A stretch of 64,000 nt of DNA. Source: CAVTSA01 sp963790575. Its GTDB lineage: Bacteria; Chloroflexota; Dormibacteria; Dormibacterales; Dormibacteraceae. Of the stretch, positions 28,326 to 36,605 are shown piece after piece (the stretch's first letter is position 1; each line of letters opens with the position of its first letter). Where the stretch lies: the NCBI GenBank assembly GCA_963790575.1, contig CAWBPD010000012.1, forward strand, positions 620,001-684,000, in the 5' to 3' direction. The notes under the pieces are model-generated. The model saw only the letters and a program-made list of their open reading frames with translations, was not told where the DNA came from and did no database searches. Made by a program: the position numbers and the translations under genes.

Positions 28326-28934
28326 TCACGCATTCTTGACCTGGATCGTCGCGAGCAGGTTGGCGACGTGTTCGCAGCGGTCGAGCGTCTGCTCGAGCAG
28401 GTCGTAGATGTCCTTCCACTTGATGACATCGGTGACCGGCCATTCATCGCTGAAGAGGGCGGCCAGGGCCTCTCGGTAAATGCGGTCACCGGTGTTCTCG
28501 TATTCGTGAAGCCGTTCGCGGTGGGGCGTCACAGAACTCAGGTTCTCAAGCCCCCCCATGGCCAGCGCCAGCTCCCCACCGGCGTCGGCAAGCACCTCCC
28601 CCATCGCGCGTGCCGGCTGGGTGATCGCATCGATACGGTAGAGGTCAAGCTTGTCGCCGATCTCATCGGCCAGGTCCACGATGTCGTCGAGGCGACTTGC
28701 GAGTTGCATGATGTCGGCCTGCTCGAACGGCGCCGCGAAGGTCCGGTTAACCAGGAGATAGATTTCCCGTGTCACCTCGTCGCACTGGTGCTCGAGGTCG
28801 CGCAGGGCGGGCAATCGGGACCGGCCCTCGAGGAGACTCTTGGACAGCTCGTCCAGGGTGCGCTTGACGAGTTGCCCCTGTTGGACGAACAGCTCGTAGA
28901 AACGTCGCTCGCGGGGGACCAGGCCAAACTTCAT
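28326..28934 (-). CDS. DUF47 PhoU-like accessory protein of PiT permease
   Basis: 202 residues, helical. LRDLEHQCDEVTREIYLLVNRTFAAPFEQADIMQL and LDDIVDLADEIGDK are hallmarks of the DUF47 (Pit accessory) family. These proteins resemble PhoU and are nearly always encoded beside a PiT gene, where they probably modulate transport. ATG 28934 follows GGGGGTT; an opening to 28982 begins close to the E2 element and is less likely. Confidence 0.9.
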   Translation of the reverse strand: MKFGLVPRERRFYELFVQQGQLVKRTLDELSKSLLEGRSRLPALRDLEHQCDEVTREIYLLVNRTFAAPFEQADIMQLASRLDDIVDLADEIGDKLDLYRIDAITQPARAMGEVLADAGGELALAMGGLENLSSVTPHRERLHEYENTGDRIYREALAALFSDEWPVTDVIKWKDIYDLLEQTLDRCEHVANLLATIQVKNA

Positions 28935-28985
28935 CGCAACCCCCGGTATAGCGGAAGCAGCGAAACCACCGCGCCCGAACAATCT

Positions 28986-29047
28986 CCGCTTTCACGTGAA
29001 AGTGATGCTATGGGCTGCCCCATGAGCCCCCCTTCACGTGAAAGCGG
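28986..29047. repeat. 62-bp twin-palindrome element E2
   Basis: CCGC-TTTC-ACGT-GAAA (28986-29001), 30-base linker with CCCCATGAGCCCCC, CTTC-ACGT-GAAA-GCGG (29032-29047), one mismatch. It begins seven bases after the stop of the metal exporter gene. In mRNA sense its linker aligns with those of E3 and E4. Confidence 0.8.
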
Positions 29048-29053
29048 GAATCG

Positions 29054-30232
29054 TCAGCCGCCGCTGATCCTGAAGAGGAAACCCAGCAGGTAGGTCCCGC
29101 CGCCCACCACGATGCCGGCGACCGTCATCTCGAGGCCCGACGACCACCAACTGCGCAGGGTGAACAGGGATTTCGCCGCCCCCACCGCGAAGTGGGCGAC
29201 CAGTGAGAGGGCGAACGCGATCGCGATCCCGGTGACGCCGCCCACGAAGAAGAATGGGATCACCGGGATGATGGCGCCCACGCCGGTGGAGATGAAGCCG
29301 GCGATGGCAGACACGCTCGGGTTGGTGGCATCCTCGGCGCTGCCGAACTCCTCCGTCACCAGCATCTGGAGCAGCGCGTCCGGGTTCGCCGCCACCTTCT
29401 CGACGAACGAGTCGGCGTCTTCCTTGGAGAGACCCTTCAGCTGGTAGAAGAGCGAGAGCTCCTCCTTCTCCTCGGCGGGGTGCGTCTGCAGCTCCTGCCG
29501 TTCCTGCTCGATGTTGGCCTGCGCCATCTCTCGGGTCGAACGTGCGGCCAGCCAGGCGCCGACTCCCATCGAGAGGGCCGAGGCGATCGCTCCCGCCAGT
29601 CCGGCGGTGAGCACGAACGAGCGCGTGGCGCCGGTCGCGCCGGAGACGCCGGCGACGATGCCGAAGACGGCCGCCAGCCCGTCGTTGGCGCCGTAGATCG
29701 CGTCCGGCACCCATCCCGAGCTCCGCCGGTGCCAGCTTTCGCGGTGCAGGATCCGGTCCAGCGTCGCCTGCGGGCCGGCCGCATCGTGCTCGGGGTTGGA
29801 GCCGGCGACCATCTCCTTCACCGCCAGCGAGTGCGAGCGCTCGTCCTTCCGGATGTCGCGCAGCACGGTGTCCGTCTCGGGATCCCCGGTCGGCTTCCCG
29901 TAGGTGTCGAGCACCTCGTCGTCCTCCGCCGCCTCGCGCTGCCGCAGCAGACGATCGATGGGCGCCGTGCGCGCCTGCAGGCGGAGCCAGGGCGAGATGC
30001 GCACCGTGCTCGGGTCGGGGACCGTAGCGCCCAGCTCGCGCAGGCGGGCTTCCAGCCGCGCGCGGTGCGCGCTCTCGGCGTCGGCGATCTTGCGCAGGAT
30101 GTCGGCGCGCCGGGGATCCGGCTCGCGCTCGACCAGGATCTGGTAGACGGTCCGAGCTTCGATCTCGCCCCGCCAGGCCCGCAGGAGCCGCTCCACGACC
30201 GCCGCATCGGGGCGCGTGGCAGGCGTCGACAT
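29054..30232 (-). CDS. Ferritin-like/VIT1 membrane iron or manganese exporter (MbfA-like)
   Basis: 392 residues in two parts. Residues ~10-160 form a ferritin-like (rubrerythrin) domain with ExxH-type ligands in EIEARTVYQILVE, DAESAHRARLEARL and DERSHSLAVKEM. Residues ~175-392 are a VIT1/CCC1 transporter (GANDGLAAVFGIVAGVSGA, five helices). This architecture is that of MbfA of alphaproteobacteria, an iron exporter. A TAGACT box six bases before ATG 30232 suggests a leaderless mRNA. An AT-rich direct repeat just upstream may be a metal-responsive operator. Confidence 0.88.
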   Translation of the reverse strand: MSTPATRPDAAVVERLLRAWRGEIEARTVYQILVEREPDPRRADILRKIADAESAHRARLEARLRELGATVPDPSTVRISPWLRLQARTAPIDRLLRQREAAEDDEVLDTYGKPTGDPETDTVLRDIRKDERSHSLAVKEMVAGSNPEHDAAGPQATLDRILHRESWHRRSSGWVPDAIYGANDGLAAVFGIVAGVSGATGATRSFVLTAGLAGAIASALSMGVGAWLAARSTREMAQANIEQERQELQTHPAEEKEELSLFYQLKGLSKEDADSFVEKVAANPDALLQMLVTEEFGSAEDATNPSVSAIAGFISTGVGAIIPVIPFFFVGGVTGIAIAFALSLVAHFAVGAAKSLFTLRSWWSSGLEMTVAGIVVGGGTYLLGFLFRISGG

Positions 30233-30244
30233 GCGGAAAGTCTA
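30233..30244 (-). promoter_or_regulatory. Leaderless -10 box of the metal exporter gene
   Basis: On the minus strand TAGACT (30239-30244), six bases, then the ATG at 30232. Confidence 0.5.
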
Positions 30245-30267
30245 ACAGACCAGATTTGAGTGGCTAG

Positions 30268-30288
30268 TAATTAGTCCTCTTTAATTAG
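30268..30288. promoter_or_regulatory. AT-rich direct repeat, candidate metalloregulator site
   Basis: TAATTAG at 30268-30274 and again at 30282-30288, 14 bases apart, in an AT-rich patch that stands out in this GC-rich DNA. It lies just upstream of the -35 region expected for the exporter gene. A Fur, DtxR or MntR-type operator is possible, but the repeat is direct, not inverted. Confidence 0.4.
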
Positions 30289-30389
30289 ACGGTTAGCGCA
30301 GCCGTCATGGCGAGGGTGGTGTGCAGACCCTCCGGGAGAACTGGTCGCGGTGACCATAACCCACCCGGCGTTGTGGTAGCGTCCACCAA

Positions 30390-31748
30390 ATCGAGAGGGC
30401 ACATCGGGGGCCGGGAGGGCGCTCGGTCGCGCTGCACACCGACCAGTACGAGCTCGGCAATCTGCAGGGGGCGCTCCACTCCGGCGTCGCCGACCGCCGC
30501 GCGGTGTTCGAGCTCTTCCCCCGCCGCCTCCCCGAGGGCCGCCGCTATGGCGTCTTCGGCGGCATCGGCCGCTTGCTCGAGCTGCTTCCACGGTTCTGCT
30601 TCACCGAGGACCAGGTGCGCTGGCTGGAGGAGACCGGGGTGGCCGATGCGCGAACGCGCCGGCGCGTGCTCGGCCGCCGCTTCAGTGGCGATGTCTGGGC
30701 CTACCGCGAGGGCGAGATCGCGTTCCCCGGCTCGCCGCTGATCACGGTGGTGGCGCCGTTCGGTGAGGCGGTGCTGCTGGAGACGATCCTCCTCAGCGTC
30801 TGCAACTGGGATTCCGGCATCGCCTCCACCGCCGCCCGGATGGTGTCCGCCGCGCGAGGCCACTCGATCATCGAGATGGGCAGCCGGCGGACGCACGAGG
30901 AGGCGGCGGTGGCGGCCGCCCGCATGGCCTACATCGCCGGCTTCGCCGCCACCTCCAACATGGAGGCGGGGCGTCGCTACGGGATACCGGTCCGCGGCAC
31001 CTCCGCGCACGCGTTCACGCTCGCGCACGAGACCGAACTGGAGGCGTTCCGGGCCCAGGTCGCGACGCAGGGTCCCCAGACCACGCTCCTGGTCGACACC
31101 TACGACATCGAGGAGGGCATCCGCAACGCGGTGCGGGCCGCCGGCCCACGCCTGGGCGGGGTCCGGATCGACTCCGGCGAGCTGCGGCGGGTCGTCCCCA
31201 CGGCGCGCCGACTGCTCGACGAGCTGGGCGCGACCGAAGCGCGGATCATCCTCACCGGCGGCCTCGACGAATACGCGATGGACGAGCTCAGCCAGTCGCC
31301 GGTGGACGGTTTCGGCTCCGGGGAGCGGCTGATCCACCACCCCAGCCCCGGCTTCGTCTACAAGCTGGTCGCGATCGCGGAGACGGACGATCCCGACGCG
31401 CCGCTGCGGCCGGTCGCCAAGCGCTCGGCCGGGAAGGAGAACCTGCCCGGCCGCAAGTGGGCCTATCGAGCCTTCGACGAGGAGGGGCTGGCGGAGGCGG
31501 AGTGGCTCTGGACGGGTGAGAACCCACTCCAGAATCCGCCTGGGGAGGCGCTGCAGCAGCAGTTCGTGGCCGGCGGTGAGATCGCGCTCAAACATTCGGT
31601 GGAGGAGGCTCGCGCGTACCACGCGGCGGCCAAGGCACGGCTCCGCCCCGCGGACTGGTCGATCCAGGCCGGACCGGCGGCGATGTCTGCCCAGCCGATC
31701 CAGAGCGGGGTCCTGGAGTCCCCACGGAAGGAGGTCCGTCAGCGATGA
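30390..31748 (+). CDS. pncB: Nicotinate phosphoribosyltransferase, start codon unclear
   Basis: It converts nicotinate and PRPP to nicotinate mononucleotide in NAD salvage. LHTDQYELGNLQGALHSGVADRRAVFELF is the family N-terminus; SNMEAGRRYGIPVRGTSAHAF carries the phosphoribosyl site, RIDSGEL and ILTGGLDEY follow. That N-terminus lies upstream of the first canonical start (GTG 30504). An in-frame TAA at 30357 closes the frame, and no ATG, GTG or TTG lies between. ATC at 30390, seven bases after a TAGCGT box, would make a leaderless start; GTC 30426 and CTG 30432 are alternatives. The product is ~452 residues if from 30390. It overlaps nrtR by ATGA. Confidence 0.8.
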   Translation: MERAHRGPGGRSVALHTDQYELGNLQGALHSGVADRRAVFELFPRRLPEGRRYGVFGGIGRLLELLPRFCFTEDQVRWLEETGVADARTRRRVLGRRFSGDVWAYREGEIAFPGSPLITVVAPFGEAVLLETILLSVCNWDSGIASTAARMVSAARGHSIIEMGSRRTHEEAAVAAARMAYIAGFAATSNMEAGRRYGIPVRGTSAHAFTLAHETELEAFRAQVATQGPQTTLLVDTYDIEEGIRNAVRAAGPRLGGVRIDSGELRRVVPTARRLLDELGATEARIILTGGLDEYAMDELSQSPVDGFGSGERLIHHPSPGFVYKLVAIAETDDPDAPLRPVAKRSAGKENLPGRKWAYRAFDEEGLAEAEWLWTGENPLQNPPGEALQQQFVAGGEIALKHSVEEARAYHAAAKARLRPADWSIQAGPAAMSAQPIQSGVLESPRKEVRQR

Positions 31749-32512
31749 CCGAGAGCGAAGCCGAGTCCCAGGGGGGATACGACCCCGGAAAGTACCCGCC
31801 CATCGCGGTCACCGTCGACGTCGTCCTCCTCACCGTGCGGCAGGGCCGGTTCAGTGTGCTCCTGGTCCGCCGCGCACGTCCTCCCTTCGAAGGCCACTGG
31901 GCCCTGCCTGGTGGCTTCGTGGAGCAGACCGAAGACCTGGAGGAGGCGGCGCACCGAGAGCTGGGGGAGGAGACGGGGCTTTCCGCCCTGCCCTCCGGCA
32001 TGCACCTGGAGCAGCTGCGCACGTACGGGACTCCGGGGCGCGACCCCAGGATGCGGGTGGTGTCGGTCGCGTACGTGGTCTTTGCGCCCGACCTGCCGGC
32101 GCCGCGGGGCGGCGACGACGCCTCCTTCGCCCGCTTCTGGTCCATCGCCGAGCTGCACGACGCCGGAGGCCCGGTCCTCGCGTTCGACCACGCGAAGATC
32201 CTGGCTGAGGGCATCGAGCGGGCGCGAGCGAAGATCGAGTACACCCCCCTGGCGGCCGCCTTTTTGGAGGAGCCGTTCACGCTCTCCGAGCTGCGCGCCA
32301 TCTATGAGGAGGTCTGGGGCGTTCCGCAGGATCCCTCCAACTTCCGGCGCAAGGTGCTCTCGCGGCAGGGGTTCGTGGAGCCGGTGGGGAACCACACGGC
32401 ATCGCGGGGCGGCTCGGGTGGGCGCCCGGCCGACCTCTACCGGCGCGGAACCGCGTCGGTGCTCTGGCCACCGTTGCGGCGCTTCGAGCCGGAGGAGCTG
32501 GAGGACAGCTGA
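31745..32512 (+). CDS. nrtR: NrtR-type NUDIX transcriptional regulator of NAD metabolism
   Basis: 255 residues. An N-terminal NUDIX-fold domain (GHWALPGGFVEQTEDLEEAAHRELGEETGL) is joined to a C-terminal winged helix (FTLSELRAIYEEVWGVPQDPSNFRRKVLSRQGFVEP). This is the NrtR layout: the NUDIX domain binds ADP-ribose and releases DNA. The Nudix box is altered (HRELGEETG), as is common in the non-catalytic regulators. Its start overlaps the pncB stop (ATGA), so target and regulator are in one transcript. A possible operator is TGGTC-N5-GACCA (30342-30356) before pncB, weak. Confidence 0.88.
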   Translation: MTESEAESQGGYDPGKYPPIAVTVDVVLLTVRQGRFSVLLVRRARPPFEGHWALPGGFVEQTEDLEEAAHRELGEETGLSALPSGMHLEQLRTYGTPGRDPRMRVVSVAYVVFAPDLPAPRGGDDASFARFWSIAELHDAGGPVLAFDHAKILAEGIERARAKIEYTPLAAAFLEEPFTLSELRAIYEEVWGVPQDPSNFRRKVLSRQGFVEPVGNHTASRGGSGGRPADLYRRGTASVLWPPLRRFEPEELEDS

Positions 32513-32543
32513 CAGGCGCGCCGCGCCACATTGGGAGGAAGGT

Positions 32544-33323
32544 ATGGATCTGGAGCTGGAGGGCAAGGTCGCCGTCATCACGGGTGGCTCGGACGGGCTG
32601 GGGGCGGCGACGGCATCGCGCCTGGTCGAGGAGGGGGCGCGGGTCGCGATCTGCGGTCGCGATTCGGCGCGGCTCGACGCCACCGAGGCACGCTTGCGAG
32701 AGGCGGGCGGCGAGGTGCTCGCGGTGCGGGCCGACGTCACCCAGGCGGCGGACGTGGAGCGCCTGATCGCGAGCGTCGTCGACCGCTGGGGTCGCATCGA
32801 CGGGCTGGTCAACAACGCCGGCAGGAGCGCGGCGCTGCCCTTCGTCGACGTCAGCGACGAGGTCCTGGAGCAGGACCTGCAGCTGAAGCTGTTCGGCGCC
32901 GGCCGCGCGTCGCGAGCCGCGTACCCGCACCTGCGCGCGGCGGGAGGCGGCGCGATCGTGAACGTGCTCGCGATCGCCGGCAAGACGCCGGGTGCCGCCT
33001 CCGCCCCGACCTCTGTCTCGCGGGCCGCCGGCATGGCGCTCACCAAGGTGCTCTCCAAGGAGTGGGGGAAGGACGGCATCCGGGTCAACGGCGTCCTGGT
33101 CGGTCTGATCGAGAGCGGACAGTGGGAGCGACGGGCGGCGCAGCGAGGGGTGCCGGCAAGCGAGGTGTACAAGGAGATGGCCCAGAACTCCCCCATCCCG
33201 CTCGGACGGGTGGGCCGGGCGGCGGAGTTCGCCGACGTCGTCACCTTCCTGCTCTCGGCGCGCGCCTCATACCTGACCGGGACCGGCATCAACATCGATG
33301 GAGGGCTGAGCCCGGCGGTCTGA
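32544..33323 (+). CDS. SDR-family protein lacking the catalytic Ser-Tyr-Lys set
   Basis: 259 residues. The Rossmann motif TGGSDGLGAATA and NNAG are intact, and the C-terminal SYLTGTGINIDGG is standard for classical SDRs. The YxxxK position reads T-S-V-S-R, so Thr156 and Arg160 replace the catalytic Tyr and Lys, and the usual NxSS before it reads VNVLAIAG. It may bind the nucleotide without normal SDR chemistry or use another mechanism. GGGAGGAAGGT precedes the ATG. It lies between nrtR and the ABC exporter, with no obvious partner. Confidence 0.85.
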   Translation: MDLELEGKVAVITGGSDGLGAATASRLVEEGARVAICGRDSARLDATEARLREAGGEVLAVRADVTQAADVERLIASVVDRWGRIDGLVNNAGRSAALPFVDVSDEVLEQDLQLKLFGAGRASRAAYPHLRAAGGGAIVNVLAIAGKTPGAASAPTSVSRAAGMALTKVLSKEWGKDGIRVNGVLVGLIESGQWERRAAQRGVPASEVYKEMAQNSPIPLGRVGRAAEFADVVTFLLSARASYLTGTGINIDGGLSPAV

Positions 33324-33394
33324 GGGTTCCTCCGAGGCGGGATGCGTCCCAGGGGCCATCGCCCGGTGTGGCGGACTAGCATGGACGGTCCCCC

Positions 33395-34336
33395 ATGCTC
33401 CCTCCTCCCCTGGTTTCGGCGCGCGGTCTGCGCAAGCTGTTCGGCGATTTCGTGGCGGTCGACGGGATCGACTTCGACGTGGCCCGCGGCGAGGCGTTCG
33501 GGTTCCTGGGCCCCAACGGCGCCGGCAAGACGTCCACCATGCGGATGATCGCGTGCCTCTCGCCGCGCTCGGGCGGGGACCTGAGCGTGCTGGGCATGGA
33601 TCCCGAGCACGATGGATCGGCCATTCGCGCCCGCTTGGGCCTGGCGCCGCAGGAGGACTCGCTGGACCTGGAGCTGACGGTGCTCGACAACCTGATCCTC
33701 TACGGGCGCTACTTCTCGCTGCCCACGCGGGAGGCACGGCGGCGCGCGGAGGAGCTGCTCGAGTTCGTACAGCTGGCCGACCGCGCCCACGCTGAGGTCG
33801 ATTCGCTCTCGGGCGGGATGAAGCGGCGGCTCGTGATCGCGCGGGCGCTCATCAACGAGCCGGAACTGTTGATGCTGGACGAGCCCACCACGGGCCTCGA
33901 CCCGCAGGCGCGGCACCTGGTCTGGGACCGGCTCTTCCACCTCAAGCAACGGGGCACCACGCTGCTGCTGACCACGCACTACATGGACGAGGCGGAGCAG
34001 CTCTGCGACCGGCTGATGGTGATGGACAAGGCGCGCGTCGTGGCCTCGGGGACGCCGCAGCAGCTGATCCGGGACTACTCCTCGCGCGAGGTGGTCGAGC
34101 TCCGGCTCGGCGGCGAGCTGGACGGGGAGATGGACCACGGCCTGGAGCGTGAGCTGGCCGGGATCGCCCCCCGCGTAGAGCGGTTGACGGGGCGGGCGCT
34201 GCTCTACGTCGACGACGGCGACCGCGCGCTGGCCCAGGTGCACGAGCGGGGGATCGCGCCCTCGTTCGCGGTCGTGCGGCGGGGCTCGCTGGAGGACGTC
34301 TTCCTGCGCCTCACCGGCCGGAGCCTCATCGAGTGA
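33395..34336 (+). CDS. ABC-2 exporter ATP-binding protein (DrrA/NodI-like)
   Basis: 313 residues. Walker A is GPNGAGKTSTMRM, the signature LSGGMKRRLVIARAL, Walker B LLMLDEPTTGLDPQARH and the switch TTHYMDEAEQLCD. The C-terminal ~90 residues (HGLEREL...SLEDVFLRLTGRSL) are the extension found in the DrrA/NodI branch. It drives the two ABC-2 permeases downstream. The substrate could be a lipid, oligosaccharide or drug. The ATG has little ribosome-site support. The stop GTGA opens a junction mini-ORF. Confidence 0.9.
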   Translation: MLPPPLVSARGLRKLFGDFVAVDGIDFDVARGEAFGFLGPNGAGKTSTMRMIACLSPRSGGDLSVLGMDPEHDGSAIRARLGLAPQEDSLDLELTVLDNLILYGRYFSLPTREARRRAEELLEFVQLADRAHAEVDSLSGGMKRRLVIARALINEPELLMLDEPTTGLDPQARHLVWDRLFHLKQRGTTLLLTTHYMDEAEQLCDRLMVMDKARVVASGTPQQLIRDYSSREVVELRLGGELDGEMDHGLERELAGIAPRVERLTGRALLYVDDGDRALAQVHERGIAPSFAVVRRGSLEDVFLRLTGRSLIE

Positions 34337-34428
34337 TCCGGGCCGTTTGCATACAAAGAGCCGCTGCTGACGCTCGGGAGAGGTGCGTTCGTATACAAAC
34401 GTCCCCGGGCGGGGTGGGGGTGCGATGA
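34333..34428 (+). CDS. Junction mini-ORF between exporter ATPase and first permease
   Basis: Thirty-one codons (VIRAVCIQRAAADARERCVR and on). GTGA overlaps the ATPase stop, and the final TGA overlaps the permease ATG at 34425. The 62-bp element E9 fills most of it. Confidence 0.4.
   Translation: MIRAVCIQRAAADARERCVRIQTSPGGVGVR
34342..34403. repeat. 62-bp twin-palindrome element E9, divergent arms
   Basis: GCCG-TTTG-CATA-CAAA (34342-34357), 30 bases, TTCG-TATA-CAAA-CGTC (34388-34403). Arms differ in sequence from all other copies (TTTG/CAAA for TTTC/GAAA) yet the total length is again 62. Confidence 0.65.
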
Positions 34429-35210
34429 GCGTCGCCGTCACCGGCCGCGGCGCGCTGCACGTGGTGGAGCACAACTTCCGGGTCTACCGGCGCACCTGGC
34501 ACGGCTCCATCTTCAGCACCATCGTGATGCCGGTCGCCTTTCTGGCCGCCATGGGGCTGGGCCTGGGCTCGCTGGTCAACCGCAACCCGAACGGCCTCGA
34601 CGGCCTCCCCTACGTCGCCTTCATCGCCCCCGGCCTGCTGGTCGCCAACGCGATGCAGTCGGCTTTTTTCTTGGCCACGTACCCGATCATGGGCAAGATC
34701 CGCTGGTGGCACACCTACCAGGCGGTCCTGGCCACGCCGGAGGGGGTGCTCGAGATCCTGCTCGGCGAGCTGGCGTGGATGGCGATCCGGATGCTGCAGG
34801 GTGCGGTCATCTTCGCCATCGTGATGGTCCTCTTCGGCGCCACCCGCTCGCCCTGGTTGATCGCCGCCATCCCGGTCGCGGTCCTGACCGGCCTCGCCTT
34901 CGCGGCCCCGGTCGCGGTGCTCAGCGGCGTCGCGCGGAACGACACCGTGTTCGCGGTGGTGCAGAGATTCGTCATCCTGCCTCTGTTCTTGTTCGGCGGC
35001 GCTTTCTTCCCGCTGGGCCGGCTGCCGGGTGCGCTGCAGGTGGCGGCCTGGGCCCTCCCGTTGGCGCACGGCGTGACCCTGGCCCGCGCGCTCTCGGCGG
35101 GGACGGCGACGCCGGGTCCCTCGCTGCTCCACCTCGGGGTCCTGATCGCCTACGCGCTGGCGGGCAGCGTGGCCGCGTACTTCGTATTCCGCCGGACCTT
35201 GACGCCATGA
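34425..35210 (+). CDS. ABC-2 type permease (first subunit)
   Basis: 261 residues with about six transmembrane helices. HVVEHNFRVYRRTWHGSIF precedes the first helix and GGAFFPLGRLPGALQVAAWALPLAHGVTLARAL is the typical ABC-2 C-terminal segment of DrrB/NodJ-like permeases. ATG 34425 overlaps the mini-ORF stop. Its own stop overlaps the start of the second permease (ATGA). Confidence 0.85.
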   Translation: MSVAVTGRGALHVVEHNFRVYRRTWHGSIFSTIVMPVAFLAAMGLGLGSLVNRNPNGLDGLPYVAFIAPGLLVANAMQSAFFLATYPIMGKIRWWHTYQAVLATPEGVLEILLGELAWMAIRMLQGAVIFAIVMVLFGATRSPWLIAAIPVAVLTGLAFAAPVAVLSGVARNDTVFAVVQRFVILPLFLFGGAFFPLGRLPGALQVAAWALPLAHGVTLARALSAGTATPGPSLLHLGVLIAYALAGSVAAYFVFRRTLTP

Positions 35211-36022
35211 CCGTGTTGGAACAGGCACGAGCGGCTCGGGGGCGTGTGGCGCCGATCGGGGTGATCGGCGGCTCCTCGCGCGTGGTCGAGCACAACCTCT
35301 ACGTCTACCGGCGGCTGTGGCCGATGTTCGTGACCGGCTTCTTCGAGCCCGTCTTCTACCTGCTCGGCATCGGGTTCGGCATCGGCGGCCTGGTGGGGAC
35401 GGTCACGATCGGCGGCGAACACCTGTCGTACGGCGTCTTCGTGGCGCCCGCGCTGATGGCGTCGGCGGCCATGAACGGCGCCATCTACGACTCCACCTTC
35501 GGACTCTTCTATCAGCTGAAGTACGCCAAGACCTACGAGGCGATGCTGGCGACCCCGGTCACGGTGGGGTCGGTGTCGCTCGGCGCGGTCGCCTGGGCGG
35601 TGCTTCGGGGCGGCCTCTACTCGGCGGTGTTCCTGATCGTGATGGCGCTGCTGCGCCTGGTGCACAGTCCGCTCGGGATCTTGATGCTGCCGGCGGCGAT
35701 CCTGATCGGGTTCACGTTCGCCTCCTTGGGGACGGCGGCCGCCACCTTCGTGCGCTCCTGGGACGACTTCGACCTCATGAACCTGGTCCTGCTGCCGCTG
35801 TTCTTGTTCTCGGCCACGTTCTTTCCGATCACGGTCTACCCGGGAGTGCTGCAGGTGGTGGTCGAGTTCAGCCCGCTCTACCGCGCCATCGACCTGATGC
35901 GAGCTTTGAGCCTGGGGCAGCCGTCGTGGTCGATGATCCCGGACATCGCCTACCTGCTCGCGCTCTCCGGTCTCGGCCTCTGGATCACCTCGCGCCGGAT
36001 GCTGCACCGCCTCCGCCCCTGA
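35207..36022 (+). CDS. ABC-2 type permease (second subunit)
   Basis: 271 residues, about six transmembrane helices, paralogous to the preceding permease: RVVEHNLYVYRRLWPMFVTGFFEP at the start and FFPITVYPGVLQVVVEFSPLYRAIDLMRAL at the end. The pair presumably forms a heterodimeric channel with the ATPase. The native ATGA overlap with the previous gene has no insert. Element E3 follows 48 bases after the stop. Confidence 0.87.
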   Translation: MTVLEQARAARGRVAPIGVIGGSSRVVEHNLYVYRRLWPMFVTGFFEPVFYLLGIGFGIGGLVGTVTIGGEHLSYGVFVAPALMASAAMNGAIYDSTFGLFYQLKYAKTYEAMLATPVTVGSVSLGAVAWAVLRGGLYSAVFLIVMALLRLVHSPLGILMLPAAILIGFTFASLGTAAATFVRSWDDFDLMNLVLLPLFLFSATFFPITVYPGVLQVVVEFSPLYRAIDLMRALSLGQPSWSMIPDIAYLLALSGLGLWITSRRMLHRLRP

Positions 36023-36069
36023 CCCGCGCCCGGATCACGCGCCGCAAAGTCCCACCACCACACAGAGTC

Positions 36070-36131
36070 CCGCTTTCACGCGAAAGGGGGCTCATCGGCG
36101 CACTCATAGCACCACTTTCACGTGAAAGCGG
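36070..36131. repeat. 62-bp twin-palindrome element E3
   Basis: CCGC-TTTC-ACGC-GAAA (36070-36085), 30-base linker beginning GGGGGCTCAT, TTTC-ACGT-GAAA-GCGG (36116-36131). It sits between the convergent permease and hypothetical genes. Confidence 0.8.
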
Positions 36132-36154
36132 AATTTGGGGCCGGCCTGCGTGGC

Positions 36155-36538
36155 TCAGGAGGAGAGGAGCGGGCGTAGGGGGGTGCCGTCGAGCGAGTCG
36201 ATCGCCATGCCCGCGCGCAGGAACCCGGCCGCGTCGCCCCGGTCGACCGCTCGCATCGCTCGCGCGTGGTCGGCACGGGCCGGGAACAGGACGGCGACGT
36301 GCGACCCGGAGATGCCACCGAGGGTCCGCAGCGCCCGCTCTGTCTCCGGCTCGGAGAGTGAGAAGCGAAGCGTGAGATCGAAGGTTCGGGGCCGGCTGAA
36401 GGCGAGCAGCAGCGTGGCCTGGCGCCGAGCCTGGTCGAGGGACCAGGAGCCGGTCGCCGAGACCGCGCTCGAGCCGCGCTCATGCACGGTCCGGTAGGCC
36501 TGGCCGAGCGCGCCATTCTCTGTCGGTGGCACGGTCAT
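36155..36538 (-). CDS. Hypothetical protein, 127 residues
   Basis: Begins MTVPPTENGALGQAYRTVHE. It is soluble, with a mixed alpha/beta pattern (TFDLTLRFSLSEPETERALR, GSHVAVLFPARADHARAMRA). I recognise no family or active-site motif. It lies 67 bases downstream of the frameshifted oxidoreductase on the same strand and ends against element E3. Upstream in-frame codons overlap the oxidoreductase and are not used. Codon pattern is like its neighbours, so it is probably real. Confidence 0.5.
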   Translation of the reverse strand: MTVPPTENGALGQAYRTVHERGSSAVSATGSWSLDQARRQATLLLAFSRPRTFDLTLRFSLSEPETERALRTLGGISGSHVAVLFPARADHARAMRAVDRGDAAGFLRAGMAIDSLDGTPLRPLLSS

Positions 36539-36605
36539 GAAGAGCCCCCACCCCCGGGCAGACGCACCAGCACCGGGCGCACGCCGATGCCGCGTTCCGC
36601 CGGGC

